A stretch of 64,000 nucleotides of DNA from Pelomyxa schiedti (Eukaryota; Evosea; Pelobiontida; Pelomyxidae). Below are positions 46,027 to 56,549 of this stretch, piece by piece. The DNA is taken from NCBI GenBank assembly GCA_020536535.1, contig JAHLWZ010000830.1:30854-94853 (forward strand), read 5' to 3'. A program made the position numbers and the translations under genes. Each line of letters begins with the position of its first letter. Within the stretch, counting starts at the first letter, position 1. Below the pieces are notes generated by a model that saw nothing but the letters and a program-made list of their open reading frames with translations, did no database searches and was not told where the DNA came from.

Positions 46027-46605
46027 TCACACATTTTTTGCAACTCCAGCAGTCACATAATTAAACCAGGCACAAATGGATCTGGCTGGATGTGGTGGCG
46101 ATGATGTGACGTGGGGGGTGGTGTGGTGCGGTTGTTGCTGTCGCTGTTGCGACGCACACAGTCCAACGGCGTGAGATCGTTCGCGGTGGTTGCGTAACTG
46201 ATTACGCCATTGGCTGGTTGTGGTGTTGGACATTGTTGAGCGTGGAGATCCGCCGTGGGTTTTGGTTGGCGACGAGGCTGCAGCTGCCGAAGTGCGGATT
46301 TGTTTGTTTATTTCGGCACTCGTCACAGTTGTGGCCGTGGGATCGCGTGTCTTGGGGAATTGACATTCCAACATGACTGTATTGCTGCGACGGAGTTGAG
46401 TCACATGAGTGGAGGAAATATGCCAGTATCGTGGGGCTGTGTGCATTTTTCCATGCTGTTGGAATTCTCCATGGTAATCTCTCTTGCACGTCTCATTCTT
46501 TTATGGTCACTTTGTTGGCAGTTGTGTTGGTGACCTTGAGCACATCCGCTGTCGATACATCCAACCGAAACCGTTTTTGATGATTGAACGAACTAATCAG
46601 AAAAA
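46027..46605 (-). CDS. Small MSP/VAP-like domain protein
   Basis: Tentative. The upstream exon (about 46605-46549) reads RFRLDVSTADVLKVTNTTANK, which has the LxVTNxT signature of MSP (VAP) beta domains. A 57-nt intron (donor GTGACC, acceptor ending CCAACAG at 46459) joins in phase to HGKMHTAPRYWHISSTHVT and SNTVMLECQFPKTRDP, resembling the second half of the MSP sandwich (..TAPxxYxVxPxxG..). The C-terminal ~90 residues are Thr/Ser/Gln/His-rich and end GVAKNV at the stop near 46027. VAP proteins tether the ER to other membranes through FFAT motifs, but no C-terminal membrane helix is seen here. The 5' exon with the start codon was not found. Confidence 0.45.
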
Positions 46606-47115
46606 CATCACACAGAACAACAGGATAAAATCCCAACTTGGATGAAGTCCCATCTGATGTGATCACACCAGGCCATCATCAACTGAGGGGACCAGAATTC
46701 CGCGAGTACCTACCACTACCACCGCAAGAAAAACATCATCGACGGTATTATGCCCATACTTTTGGCAATGAGAATAATACGTAGTATAATAGGCGAGAAC
46801 TCTTGTGAGTGGCCATCATTGTGTGCATTGAGACAGGAGGTTTTGCAGTGCCATCTCTTGTCCTTTGCACAAAAAAAATTCATTTCCACCAGAAAAGCTC
46901 CTCTCCGGAGACAAATGTGTGCCTGTAGAACACTAACTAATATAGGAGGGGATAATTTTGGGTATTCAAGCTGCTGCGTTTTATCTTGGCAGCAAAGATT
47001 CCCCCTTTTTTGAGTGAAAAAAAAATCACTGCAGAAGTGACTGTGTAAAAGCTATTGAAAGTGAATGTGTGGAGGTGTGTTTGTCTCTGCACAGCACTAT
47101 TGGCATCAGACTTGC
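46606..47115. other. Spacer between two minus-strand genes
   Basis: About 500 bp containing at most the missing 5' exon of the MSP-like gene and the 3' flank of DDX31. Short open frames have no recognised motif. Confidence 0.4.
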
Positions 47116-50100
47116 TCAGAATCTGGGTCTTTTATGTGGTGGGTTCATGGGTCGGCCTCTCCCTCTGGCTCCTCCTCTTGCTGACATTGGTCTATTATTG
47201 GGTGTGTGCAGTGCTGTTTTTGGCTTCTTCGCAGGAGCTGCTGGATTGGTTTCGGAAGAGAATTCTGATGCAAAATCGCTTGCTTTGGCTCCGAATGCTT
47301 GAATTGTTGGTTTGTGTGGTCTGTAGATTTTTCCGCCACTGCCCTTGGTGCCGGGTCTACTCACCTGGGAAATGAATGGAGGATAAGCTTATTGAGTGGA
47401 TTAGTTTTGTTGTGTTTTGTGTTGTGTTACCGCATCAGTTGGGGACTCCCGCAGCCCGAAGCTTTTGGCCACATGCCCAAGGTGAAGGTTTCTTACGGAA
47501 AATATTGTCCTACTTTCTCCGCTATGTGTGGAGTAAGCTCCCAGGAATGACTTGTAGGCTTCCTTGCCAAGTTCGTGCAACTGATTTCAATCAGATGACG
47601 TTTTGGTAAATGTACTGACGGGAAGGAACATACTGCCTCGTGAGAATTGACAAGTTCCTCGATGTTTCGTTGTGTTTCCCACTCTAGGTAATGTAAAAAA
47701 AGTTATAAAATTCCAATGACAAGAAGGACAACTGACTGGGGTCATTGCGTGGGTTGAGTCTTGGCATCTGCCTTGCTAAATCGTTGGGGTATATTTCGTG
47801 GAGATTGATCTTGGTGGTGAAGGTAAATCAAGCTTAGACGGAAACTTATACGATACCCCCATCTGTGTCAGTGGTTGAGTGTAGACTCTTTCCTGGAAGA
47901 GAAGGAAGAGCAATGCGTCACCACTGTTGCCGATTCTAGCAGTACGACCAACTCGATGAACATATTCATCCGTGTCACCTGGAGGATCGTATTGGCATAT
48001 CCAATGAATTCCTGGCAGATCTATCCCTCGGGAAGCTGCATGAAACCGAGAATATAGTTAGAACTGGCACTTACGTGAAAGAAGAAGAGGAAACACACCA
48101 ACATCAGTGCAGAGGATGACTGCCGAGGAGCAAGTTTTAAATTTGGCAAAGCTTTCAGCTCTCTCAATTTGACTGAGGTCACCATGAAGTTTGAATATGG
48201 GGCTTGTAATTAAACGCTCCTGTGTTGCTGTTGAATAAACTGAATTAGCACAATGAATGTGGTCCATTTGGGTACGTACACGGAAAAAGTAAGTGAGAGA
48301 ATAGTACATAATGAAATTCCACTGAGTCAATTGTGGAAAAGAAAATTATAACTTTTTCACTGTGAGCAACAGTTAGCTAACAAGTGGTTTGGTGGTTGAT
48401 ATAAACCTTCTGTGACAGTATAGGAATGCAGTGAGAATGGCCAATCGTTCCTTTGTATCACACTAACAAACATTACTTGTATTAAGTGTAGTCATCATAT
48501 GCATACCACAAGGTAATGGTTGTTTAATGTTTCGGGCAGAGCGATAGTTTCTTCTTTCTCATCCTGAAGAGATCCTTCTCCTGCTTCAGTAATGAACATG
48601 GGATCATGGAGACTCATATACGCCAGTCTTTGGACCTGAAGTTTACCAGTTAAAATGAAATGAAACTCAAAAGACGAAAGAGACTTTTTTCCCAAGAGTT
48701 GCAGACGCAAGAACGGTCTGGCGGGGTTCTCTTGCTTGCTTTTCCAGTGCTGAGATTATTTGCATTATAGACTTCTCAAAGCCCATATCAAGTAATCTGA
48801 GATTGTTAATACTACTTCCAGAAATGTTTATGTACCTGTCAGCTTCATCAAGTGCAAGCCAGTGCACACGATCTAGCTTCAACGCTTTTGTTGTATTAAT
48901 GTGGTCAATAAGTCGGCCTAAATTATGGATGTAAGACAAAAATCGAAAAAAAAGGATAGATGAGGAAATAAACCCGGTGTTGCAATTAATATGTTGACTC
49001 CTTTGAAGAGTTAGAGAAGAAGAAACGAGGAAAGAGTTGAAGTTACCTTTGCGTAAGGACGCTTTTTCACTCTTTTTCTTCTGCCCACCAGTAAGTACCC
49101 CAGGAATAATACTGTGGGGGAAAAAAAGTCAATTTCATGAAAATACAATGCATATCTAAAACTGACTTGATAAATGCGTGCAATGTCTGTTGAACAACGC
49201 CATATGTCTGTAAAGTTAGTTCCCGAGTGGGTGTCAGGAAGATGGCTGCAGTTGAAGTCAAAGTTGGAAGGTGAACTGAGTGTTGTACCATATAAGCCAT
49301 CTGCTCGAGAAACGGGTTCAGGGTAACTGCCAAGCATTTGAACAATGGGTACGACGTAGGCAAGTGTCTTTCCCGAGCCAGTCTCTGCCTTGATTAAGCT
49401 TTTATAAAGCTACATCAGATCTTATGTTAGATATAGGTTTTGAGTGTTATACATACACATCTCGTTTGCTCAACATAGCAGGTATTGCATGTTGCTGGAT
49501 TTTGGTCATCCGGGTTGCATTAAGTTTATCTCAACTTGAGTTCAGCAAAGAATATGAAAAAAAAAAAACAGCAAAAAACGTGACTCTTACCTTGCAGTAT
49601 GCCAACAAGGTAAGAGTTAAGACTGAGCTCAGCAAATGTCATAGTGGAAAACACCTTGCTCTCAGTGTTGCTAGAAGTGGCACTGGGAGGAGGTGGAGGT
49701 GGATTGGTGTCAAAGTGGAGATCAATTTCAGGATTGGTACGACTAGTAGTCATAGGACTACTTTTGACAGGAGGCTCAGAGACTTTATTTGCACCAAACG
49801 AGAAGGAAAAGCCAACACTTGGTGGAACTGAAGAACCACCAACAGTCACAGGTTTTGAAGGTAACCCGTATTTCTCGCGAGCCGAAACGGCTGCCTTTTT
49901 CTCTGCAGGTTTGAGCACGAGCCCCTTTGCAGTTGCCTTCTCAACCTTGACTCTGTTGTTTTCATCATACTCCTCCCCCTCCCCATTCTCATTCTCATTT
50001 TCATTTTCATTTTCATTTTCATTTTCATCGTCATTCTCGTCCTCTTCCTCCTCCTCGTCCTCGTCCCCTTCCTCGTTCTCATTCTCATTCTCATCGTCGT

Positions 50101-50770
50101 CGTCATCGTCATTCTCGTCTTCATCCTCTTCATCTTCCTCGTCCTCGGCAGGCTTGGGCACCGGTGGGGGCGGTTCCACCCGAACCGGAGGTCGCCAAGC
50201 CGCGGGCGTCCGCGTAGGCACAGGCGCAGGGGCGGCAACAGCAGGTGCGGGTGTTGTTGTCTTTGGCGTCGGCTTCTTAGGCGGAGGCGGAGGCGGCGGC
50301 CTCTGCGTGGTACTCGGCATCGGCTTAGCAGGGGGTGCCAGTGGCGGGGGCGCGGCGCGGAGCTGCGGCCGCCAAGGCGCCGAAGCCGACCACTGTGGCG
50401 ACGGCCGGGGGGGCTGCCGCTGCCAGGCCGCCGGCTGCGTCGACACAGGAGGCGGCGGCGGCGGCGGGGGTGTCCGTGCTTGTCCTCGTTGTTGCCAAGG
50501 TGTTGGGGTCGGGGTAAACTGAGGTCGGGGCGGTCCCCGTAATGGCGGGGGAGGCGGCGGCCGCGCGGGAGCTGTGGGTGGGGCCGCTGCTGTAGCTGGT
50601 GTTGGTGCCTTGGCAGCAGCGAGGGCGGGCTTCGGCTCGGATGGGGCGGTTGTGTTGCTGTCGTCGTCGTCGCTGCCTTGGTCGGGGTAGAAGGAGAATT
50701 TGTCGTCCTCGTCGAAACGTTTCCTCCTTTTCCTATTCGCGCGCTCGCCGTCGGCACTGCCCTTGCCCAT
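47116..50770 (-). CDS. DDX31: DEAD-box RNA helicase of the DDX31/Dbp7 type
   Basis: ATP-dependent RNA helicase of large-subunit ribosome assembly in the nucleolus. The ATG at 50770 opens a ~370-residue disordered N-terminus (basic RKRRKR patch, proline runs, then an Asp/Glu/Asn tract coded by GAR/AAY repeats). The helicase core is in many short exons: Q motif [10 protein letters not shown], motif I AETGSGKT, Ia LTPTREL, Ib ATPGRLIDH, II LDEADR (48.84-48.87 kb), [43 protein letters not shown]. The segment [37 protein letters not shown] near 47460-47560 is diagnostic of the DDX31/Dbp7 group. The last exon is a Gly/Arg/Pro-rich basic tail ending at 47116. All helicase motifs look intact. It is divergent to the Sel1 gene across 203 bp. 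Confidence 0.9.
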
Positions 50771-50973
50771 CGCCAATCGGTAATTAAACGAAATGCAACT
50801 GCCAGTAGATCGGTCGGCTTGAGTGAGAGCTCCTGCGGCTGATCCCTCGACTTGAACATGAAGCAACATTATTCTTTGTGTGGCTAATCCCACTCTTCCT
50901 CTGAGGGTCCCCTGTAATCCCGGAGTTAACCCCTTCCTTCAGTGAGAAAATCTCAAGCGAAATTGACCCCTTG

Positions 50974-52125
50974 ATGAGCGACAGCAACACACATGCACCC
51001 TGCGGTTGGTGATTTTTTTCCCCCCTCTCATACGTGAGCTTCTGAAGCACCGCAGACGACCAGGAGGAGGAATCCACGGCACTTGGCATCATTCGGATTT
51101 TCTCTGAGGAGTCGTACGCCCAGGCCCACAGCGTGTGCGCCAGAATCCTGGGGATTACTGGGCATTGCGAGGACACAACGAGCAGGCTGGGCCCTCTGGC
51201 TTGCGTGGTGATTCGGTTCATATTCCCAACACACCCTGAGATGTTTCATGGTGCTGCAACTGATGGGGGTCACGTGTTGCTGCCGTGGTTTTTCGACAGG
51301 TCCCTGGCCTGGGCCCGCTCGTATCCCGCTGAATCGCATTCGTTCGTTCGTCGTGTGCTTCTAAAAGTATGCAACTGTGGAGAAGAGTCTGAAAGTGGAG
51401 GCACAGTCGAATGTGACGAAGGAGACTCGAAAACAGAATCGGAACCAGAATCAGAGCCTGGGACAGGGAATAAAGAATCATTTCCGGATGCGATGATATC
51501 ATGTGCTCACTTCCTGTATGGATTCATGCACCAAACCGGAATCGGTGTTCCCACGGACTTCAACGTGGCCCTCCACCACTTCCGGAATTCCACCACGCCT
51601 CCCATAAGCCGGCTAGCACAGTACTGCATCGCCCGCGACTACTTCACCGGCGAGGGCGTCTACCGCGACCTCCGCGCAGCCATGGACATTTTATGGCCAC
51701 TCGCAGAGCGCGGCAGCCCAATGGCATGGCGCTCCCTCGGCCTCATATACCAGAGCGGGAGGCTTGGGGCCAAGGACCTGGCCAAGTCCTTTGAGTGCCA
51801 CTTCACCTCGGCCAAGAAATGGGGCTGGGCCAGTGCTCAGAACGACGTGGGGATTGCATACAAGCGGGGGTGGACTGGGCCCCCGGACCACAGGCAGGCC
51901 CTCGCTTGGTTCTACCTCGCTGCCGAGCAGGGGCTGGACACGGGGCACTACAACATCGGGCTGTATCGCGAGACTGGGACCAAGGACGGGACCGTGCAGA
52001 GGGACCTGAGGGAGTCTGTGAGGTGGATGAGGCTCGCGGACAGTCAGGGATACCAGCCTGCTACAAGCAGAGTCCACTCTGCCCAGCACCCTTCAAGGCG
52101 GCACCAAGCCAGGGCATACCTGTAA
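50974..52125 (+). CDS. Sel1-repeat protein
   Basis: Exon 1 (50974-51008, MSDSNTHAPCG) and exon 2 (51048-52125) are joined in phase by a 39-nt intron. An N-terminal helical region (TALGIIRIFSEESYAQAHSV) and an acidic linker (51390-51470, Glu/Ser-rich) precede at least four Sel1-like repeats of 36-38 residues: FNVALHHF, DYFTGEGVYRDLRAAMDILWPLAERGSPMAW, LGLIYQSGRLGAKDLAKSFECHFTSAKKWGWASAQNDVGIAYKRGW and AEQGLDTGHYNIGLYRE. Sel1 repeats form alpha-solenoids that scaffold complexes, for example in ER quality control or signalling. No signal peptide is seen. The specific partner is unknown. The gene ends 90 bp before the MORN gene on the same strand. Confidence 0.82.
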
Positions 52126-52216
52126 ACTTTTTTGTAACCAGTTCACAAGGACTTTTTTGTACCCTTTCGTGTTCGAGCGGGCATGTCGAGCTCGTCCGAC
52201 GAGGAGGAAGGAATCG

Positions 52217-53398
52217 ATGTGGAGGCATGGACCAAGGTCATGGCAAGGCCGGCACAGTACCATCGATTTCGGCAGACCTGAGCCCACCGGCCGCGTCACC
52301 TCCACGGGCTGCTTTGCCACCGTAGAGAACGACAGGCAGGACGACGTCGGCGGCGGCTGCGGCACCGGGGACGGCCGCCTCTTCTACACCGGGCGCCTGG
52401 TGCAGGACAAGCGCGACGGCCAAGGGCGCGCCATGTGGCGGGCGCGGGGCGACACGTACGACGGCGAGTGGCGCGACGGGCAGAAGCACGGCCGCGGGAC
52501 CTACAGGTGGGCCAGCGGCAAGTCCTACGCGGGCGAGTGGCACGGCGGCCAGGGCGACGGCTGGGGCGTCGTGACGCAGCCGGGGCGCGGCTGGTACGAG
52601 GGGCTGTGCCGCGGCAACCGCAGGAGGCGCGGCGCCTGGCACGCCTACAGCGGCGCCGACGTGTGGGACGGCGACTGGGCCTGGGACGAATCCCGCAAGT
52701 ACTACCTGCAGGGGTGGGGAGTGCACAGGAGGAAGCAGCAGCAGCGGCGGCGGCAGCAAGGGGGGGAGGGAGGGCCCCGCGGCGCCAAAGGAGGGGGCCC
52801 CGCGGAGATGGAGACTGTGTACGAGGGGGAGTGGGAGGAGAACCTGATGCACGGCCGCGGGACGTGGAGGTCATTGGAGACGGGCGAGTTGTACTGTGGG
52901 GAGTTTGCCCGTGGATTGAAGAGCGGAACGGGGAGGATGCTGTTTGGTGGCGATGATGGAGGAAGCTACATTGGAGAGTGGAAGAATGACACGCTGCATG
53001 GGAGTGGGGTACGGCTGTGGTCGAATGGAGACAGGTACGAGGGGCAGTGGGATAGCGGGAAGGAGCACGGGAGAGGGACTAAGAGGTGGGCCGGGGACGG
53101 CTCTTCATTCACCGGGGTGTGGAGCATGGGAGCCCCGAGCAAAGGAGTGATGAAATGGCCCAATGGTGACAAGTTCACCGGGTCATTCACCCTAGTCGAG
53201 CAGCAACAAGGGGGTGGGTTTGGGTTCCGCGGTGAGGGCGTTTTGGAGCTCTCGCTGTCCTCGGCCTTTTCTCTCATAGGTTCTCCTTCACCGGAATCAA
53301 AGCAGTTCCAGTTCAAGGGAATTCTGCACAACAACAAATTCCAGAGTGCTGACGGTTGTACATCAAATGGGATCCTCATTGCCGCATCTGGGCCATAG
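52217..53398 (+). CDS. MORN-repeat protein
   Basis: Single-exon frame of about 393 codons from the ATG at 52217 (MWRHGPRSWQGR). At least eight MORN repeats are visible: YTGRLVQDKRDGQG, YDGEWRDGQKHGRGTYRW, YAGEWHGGQGDGWG, YEGLCRGNRRRRGAW, YEGEWEENLMHGRGTW, YCGEFARGLKSGTG, YIGEWKNDTLHGSG and YEGQWDSGKEHGRGTKRW. They are interrupted by a Gln/Arg/Gly-rich insert near 52735-52800. MORN proteins link membranes and cytoskeleton or sit near PIP-kinase modules; here no catalytic domain is attached. The first two thirds are extremely GC-rich (52300-52830). An ATG at 52183 opens a different frame (MSSSSDEEEGIDVEAW) and could be a uORF or an alternative first exon. Confidence 0.85.
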   Translation: MWRHGPRSWQGRHSTIDFGRPEPTGRVTSTGCFATVENDRQDDVGGGCGTGDGRLFYTGRLVQDKRDGQGRAMWRARGDTYDGEWRDGQKHGRGTYRWASGKSYAGEWHGGQGDGWGVVTQPGRGWYEGLCRGNRRRRGAWHAYSGADVWDGDWAWDESRKYYLQGWGVHRRKQQQRRRQQGGEGGPRGAKGGGPAEMETVYEGEWEENLMHGRGTWRSLETGELYCGEFARGLKSGTGRMLFGGDDGGSYIGEWKNDTLHGSGVRLWSNGDRYEGQWDSGKEHGRGTKRWAGDGSSFTGVWSMGAPSKGVMKWPNGDKFTGSFTLVEQQQGGGFGFRGEGVLELSLSSAFSLIGSPSPESKQFQFKGILHNNKFQSADGCTSNGILIAASGP

Positions 53399-53437
53399 AC
53401 AATTGATGCAGGTCCACTTTCCAAACACTTTTCTATC

Positions 53438-55014
53438 ATGCAAATCAAAAGTAGCAAGTGAAATCAGCACAGATAAAAGAGCTGGAAATTGAGAGAAGTA
53501 ATTGGAACATTGAAAAGCGTCAATTTCAAGAAAAATTGGCCTTTGCTAATGCTCAAATTCAGGCAGTCCCCTATTCAATTTTGTTCGGCTCCCTCTTTCA
53601 CAAACAATTACTGAACAACGAAGGTATTAAAAGATGAAAACAAAAATATGCAAGAAAAACACGAAGAGGAACTTGTCAACCTAAACCAAAAACTTCCCAA
53701 ACAAGAAGGGGAAGGAGGTCCTTATTTTGAAAATAATGACGGCCAATATTAACCAAATACCAGAAACCATGGGGGAACTTGGCAGAGCACTCACATTTAC
53801 AACTCAGTTTCAATCCCAGTTGAAAAAAGCAGCACAGGAGTTGATTTTAGTTCAAGGGTCGATGTCAAACACGAAACAACTCCTACAGCAAGTTACAGGC
53901 AAGAATCAGGAACTCGAAATTCACTTGAGAGACCTGACAACTCTGAGGGAAACTCTTGGTAAGGAAGTTGAGGAATCAGACATGAAGTGCAAGGAGATCC
54001 TTGGGCAGACACTATCAGTGAACAGTAGTGAGTCGGAGATACAACAGTGCTCCAGGAACATCTCAGCCCTTACAAAAAAAGTTCTGGGAGTTAAACCACA
54101 CGCCACTGATGGCGTAAGAATTCCATAGAAAGGTAACCTCTACTATTCAAGCTCTCTTCTAAAACGCACAGATGTCGGCAACTTATTGGTTATGAAACCT
54201 TGGTGTTCACATCAAATCCAGCAACAGCAAATTGCCACAGTCCCAGCCCGGTTTCAATTATTATTGAGAGAACTGTCAGAATCCCTGCTTCAGTTACAAG
54301 GAGTGCGGTTCGATAAGGTCACACAAACTGCTGATGAGCACATGGTCTTACACAAAGAATACCTCTCGCAAGTCACACTGGGTGAAAACCTCCACAAGGA
54401 GATCGAGGAGCTTCTCACTGCGTGCCAGGAGCTCAACAAAGAATACCACGAGAAATACATGCTGAAGCGAGGTCTGGATGGTGACGAGCAGTTCATGTCC
54501 CACCCTGATGTCTGGTCAAACCTATCTGAGCTTCTGCCCCACGCACAACAATCGGCCATGGATGTTATGTGTGCCAAGGCCACCTCTGCTGCAGAATCCC
54601 TTTCCTCCTTCCTGTCAACATCATCCACAACACCATTTCCCACGATATCAACAGCTTCCACCCCAGGCTCAACTCCTTTCTGCGGCAACCACGAAGACCA
54701 TGTCATAGCCACTCTCCCAGGTTGCACAATGACAACAGTAATTTGTGGTGATCAGAGTTCCGGTACTTATAGTAGTATCAGTGAAAGCATCAGTATTAGC
54801 ACTACAACAACCAGTAGCATTGAGTGTATTGTGTGTGATGAGAGGACACGCAACATTCGATTCCATCCTTGTGGGCACGGTGTCTGCTGCTCTGAGGTAT
54901 ATCCCTTCATGTATCTCCCAACAAATGTTAACATCAACACAGTGTGCCATGAATGTGAGGAAGTGCCCGTTTTGCCGTTCACCAATCCTCCAAAAACAAA
55001 AACTCTTCTTGTAA
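53438..55014 (+). CDS. Coiled-coil protein with C-terminal RING finger (E3 ligase-like)
   Basis: Probable ubiquitin ligase. The 5' part consists of charged coiled-coil pieces in several frames (KELEIERSNWNIEKRQFQEKL near 53490, KDENKNMQEKHEEELVNLNQKL near 53640, then 53727-54128), so introns must lie between them; the exact start is uncertain. A longer exon (about 54180-54896) continues the coiled coil (ENLHKEIEELLTACQELNKEYHEKY) and a Ser/Thr-rich linker. The RING is completed across an intron at 54897-54942: CIVCDERTRNIRFHPCGHGVCCSE joined to CAMNVRKCPFCRSPIL, giving all eight C3HC4 ligands. The gene ends KLFL at 55014, 121 bp from the convergent polymerase subunit gene. RINGs of this spacing occur in many stand-alone E3s; no substrate can be named. 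Confidence 0.75.
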
Positions 55015-55135
55015 GAACTCCAAAGGAATGGAAAAGATGGACAGGGAATAACGTTTTCGTTTTAGACTGTCAATAGAAACAGAAGTGTGGAGTTTGTTCA
55101 CAAGTTTTGTACAGTGAAAAGAAGTGAAGGTTCTC

Positions 55136-55655
55136 CTAGTTGCTGTTCCATTGGTGGGCACATTTCTTGCATCTGTAGTAGATGGTAGCCGGCTCATCGG
55201 CGCTTCGTGTCTGCATCTCCCAGCAATTGGCTTCCCTGTGCCCACACCTCTCACATGTAACTGTATTGCTTGTTATTATTTGTTATGCAGGTTTTTGTGA
55301 ACTAGTATTATTTACTACGTAGTGTTAGAAGTATTAGTAGTAGCAGTCCAACTTGGGGGAAAAAAAAAAGGCCAATGTGATAGTGCCGTAACTTCAATTT
55401 ATTACTGAGACTAAACTTAAAATAATAATACGCGGAACGGTTAAATTCGTGCGTACTTTCACAGGACGACGTATTGCCCTCCACATTGGCGATGGTAAAA
55501 ATTGGGTCGAGCTTTTTCCTCTTCAGAGTCAGCGCGGCGCTCAACTTGGCACCCTGAGGCAGCATGAAAACGCAGCTGCACGTAGGGCAGAAATTCCTCA
55601 ACGGCGACGTAGTTGCGTCGATCCTAAGCAAGTTGCCGCAGAATCCGCAAAACAT
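55136..55655 (-). CDS. RNA polymerase III small subunit Rpc11-like (C-ribbon, possibly Rpa12)
   Basis: Small Zn-ribbon subunit involved in transcript cleavage and termination. Exon 1 (55655-55457) has the N-terminal ribbon FCGFCGNLLRID...FCPTCSCVF; exon 2 (55260-55136) has the C-terminal TFIIS-like ribbon TCERCGHREANCW...QTRSADEPATIYYRCKKCAHQW. The 195-nt intron (55261-55456) is joined in phase. The QTRSADEP loop with the catalytic Asp-Glu is intact, and DEP plus a final CxHxW pattern favours Rpc11 (Pol III) over Rpa12 (Pol I), which usually has DEG. The total is about 107 residues, the normal family size. The ATG at 55655 matches the family start; an in-frame upstream start near 55706 is also open. 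Confidence 0.82.
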
Positions 55656-56549
55656 GATTGCCGATACAGCCGATGTTCCGTGCGTTTGTACGTCAAGTAG
55701 CACCACAATGTGTACCGCCGACTAGATCTTGGTTTGTTGTCGTCTTGTCCGCTCACACTACCGGATACTCGCCAGGATTATTTTTTTTAAAAACACAAAA
55801 CAACAGGAACATCTCTTCATCTTCCTGGCCAAGTAAGCGAGGTGGTCCAAAAGCAACACAAAAAGTGTGACTGAGGAGTCCTGTGTGAAGTAGTTCGGAA
55901 CAGCGGCCCTCCTTCCCCAAAAGAGCCAGGGATGCATTGCTGTGTCCTGGGTGGCTTGCTTGTGTCCCACACACTGTAGTTATTCATTCCTATGCGAAAA
56001 AGACAGAACTGTTACTTGTTCTTGTTAGTGGTTATACGATCCAGTAGGCATCCCTCTTCGCCAAGAATGGCAGAATATGTGGCGCCCTGCCTGTTCCCTC
56101 CTCAATTGCCCTGGGCAGATCCCAGCCAGTGCTTTATTTGACACAGAAATGAGCACCATCCTGATTCGTCATAACTGCAATGCGACCAGCGTCTTGGATT
56201 TGATGAACATGTTGGCACAATATCCACAACGACAATCTCAAATGGTGTCGGTGGCGCACAGAGAGGTACCAGCACCGCCGGCGCAACTGGGGATGATTGC
56301 GTGTTGCTGCTGAGGAGTTGGTGTGTTGGGGAGCCATCAACATTCGTTCACCATTCAATGAATGGTCGGTTTCATGCACCAATAGGCTTTGAAGTTCTCC
56401 CTCATTTGTTCCTTCAAAATTTTTCACTCCCTTGCACTCGGGCCCGGCCGACCTCAGCACCAACTTGGGCGGACACCACGCGAACGCGAACACAACGGGC
56501 CCGGAAAGAAAATTCCCTTTTCTTTTTTTTCGGTTTCGGTAATCAATCC
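55656..56549. other. Intergenic region between divergent genes
   Basis: About 0.9 kb upstream of both the Rpc11-like gene (-) and the pseudouridine synthase (+). Several frames of 70-145 codons exist on both strands (for example 56134-56571 minus) but none joins into a recognisable protein. A small unrecognised gene may be hidden here. Confidence 0.4.

Noticed and set aside
49644-50522. Long plus-strand frame rich in Ser/Phe over the DDX31 5' exon
   Set aside because: It is the antisense shadow of the repetitive Asp/Glu/Asn and Pro codons of the DDX31 N-terminus; no motif, and the minus strand joins to a complete helicase.
52183-52281. Short frame MSSSSDEEEGIDVEAW as first exon of the MORN gene
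   Set aside because: No donor/acceptor pair brings it into the MORN frame; kept only as a possible uORF.
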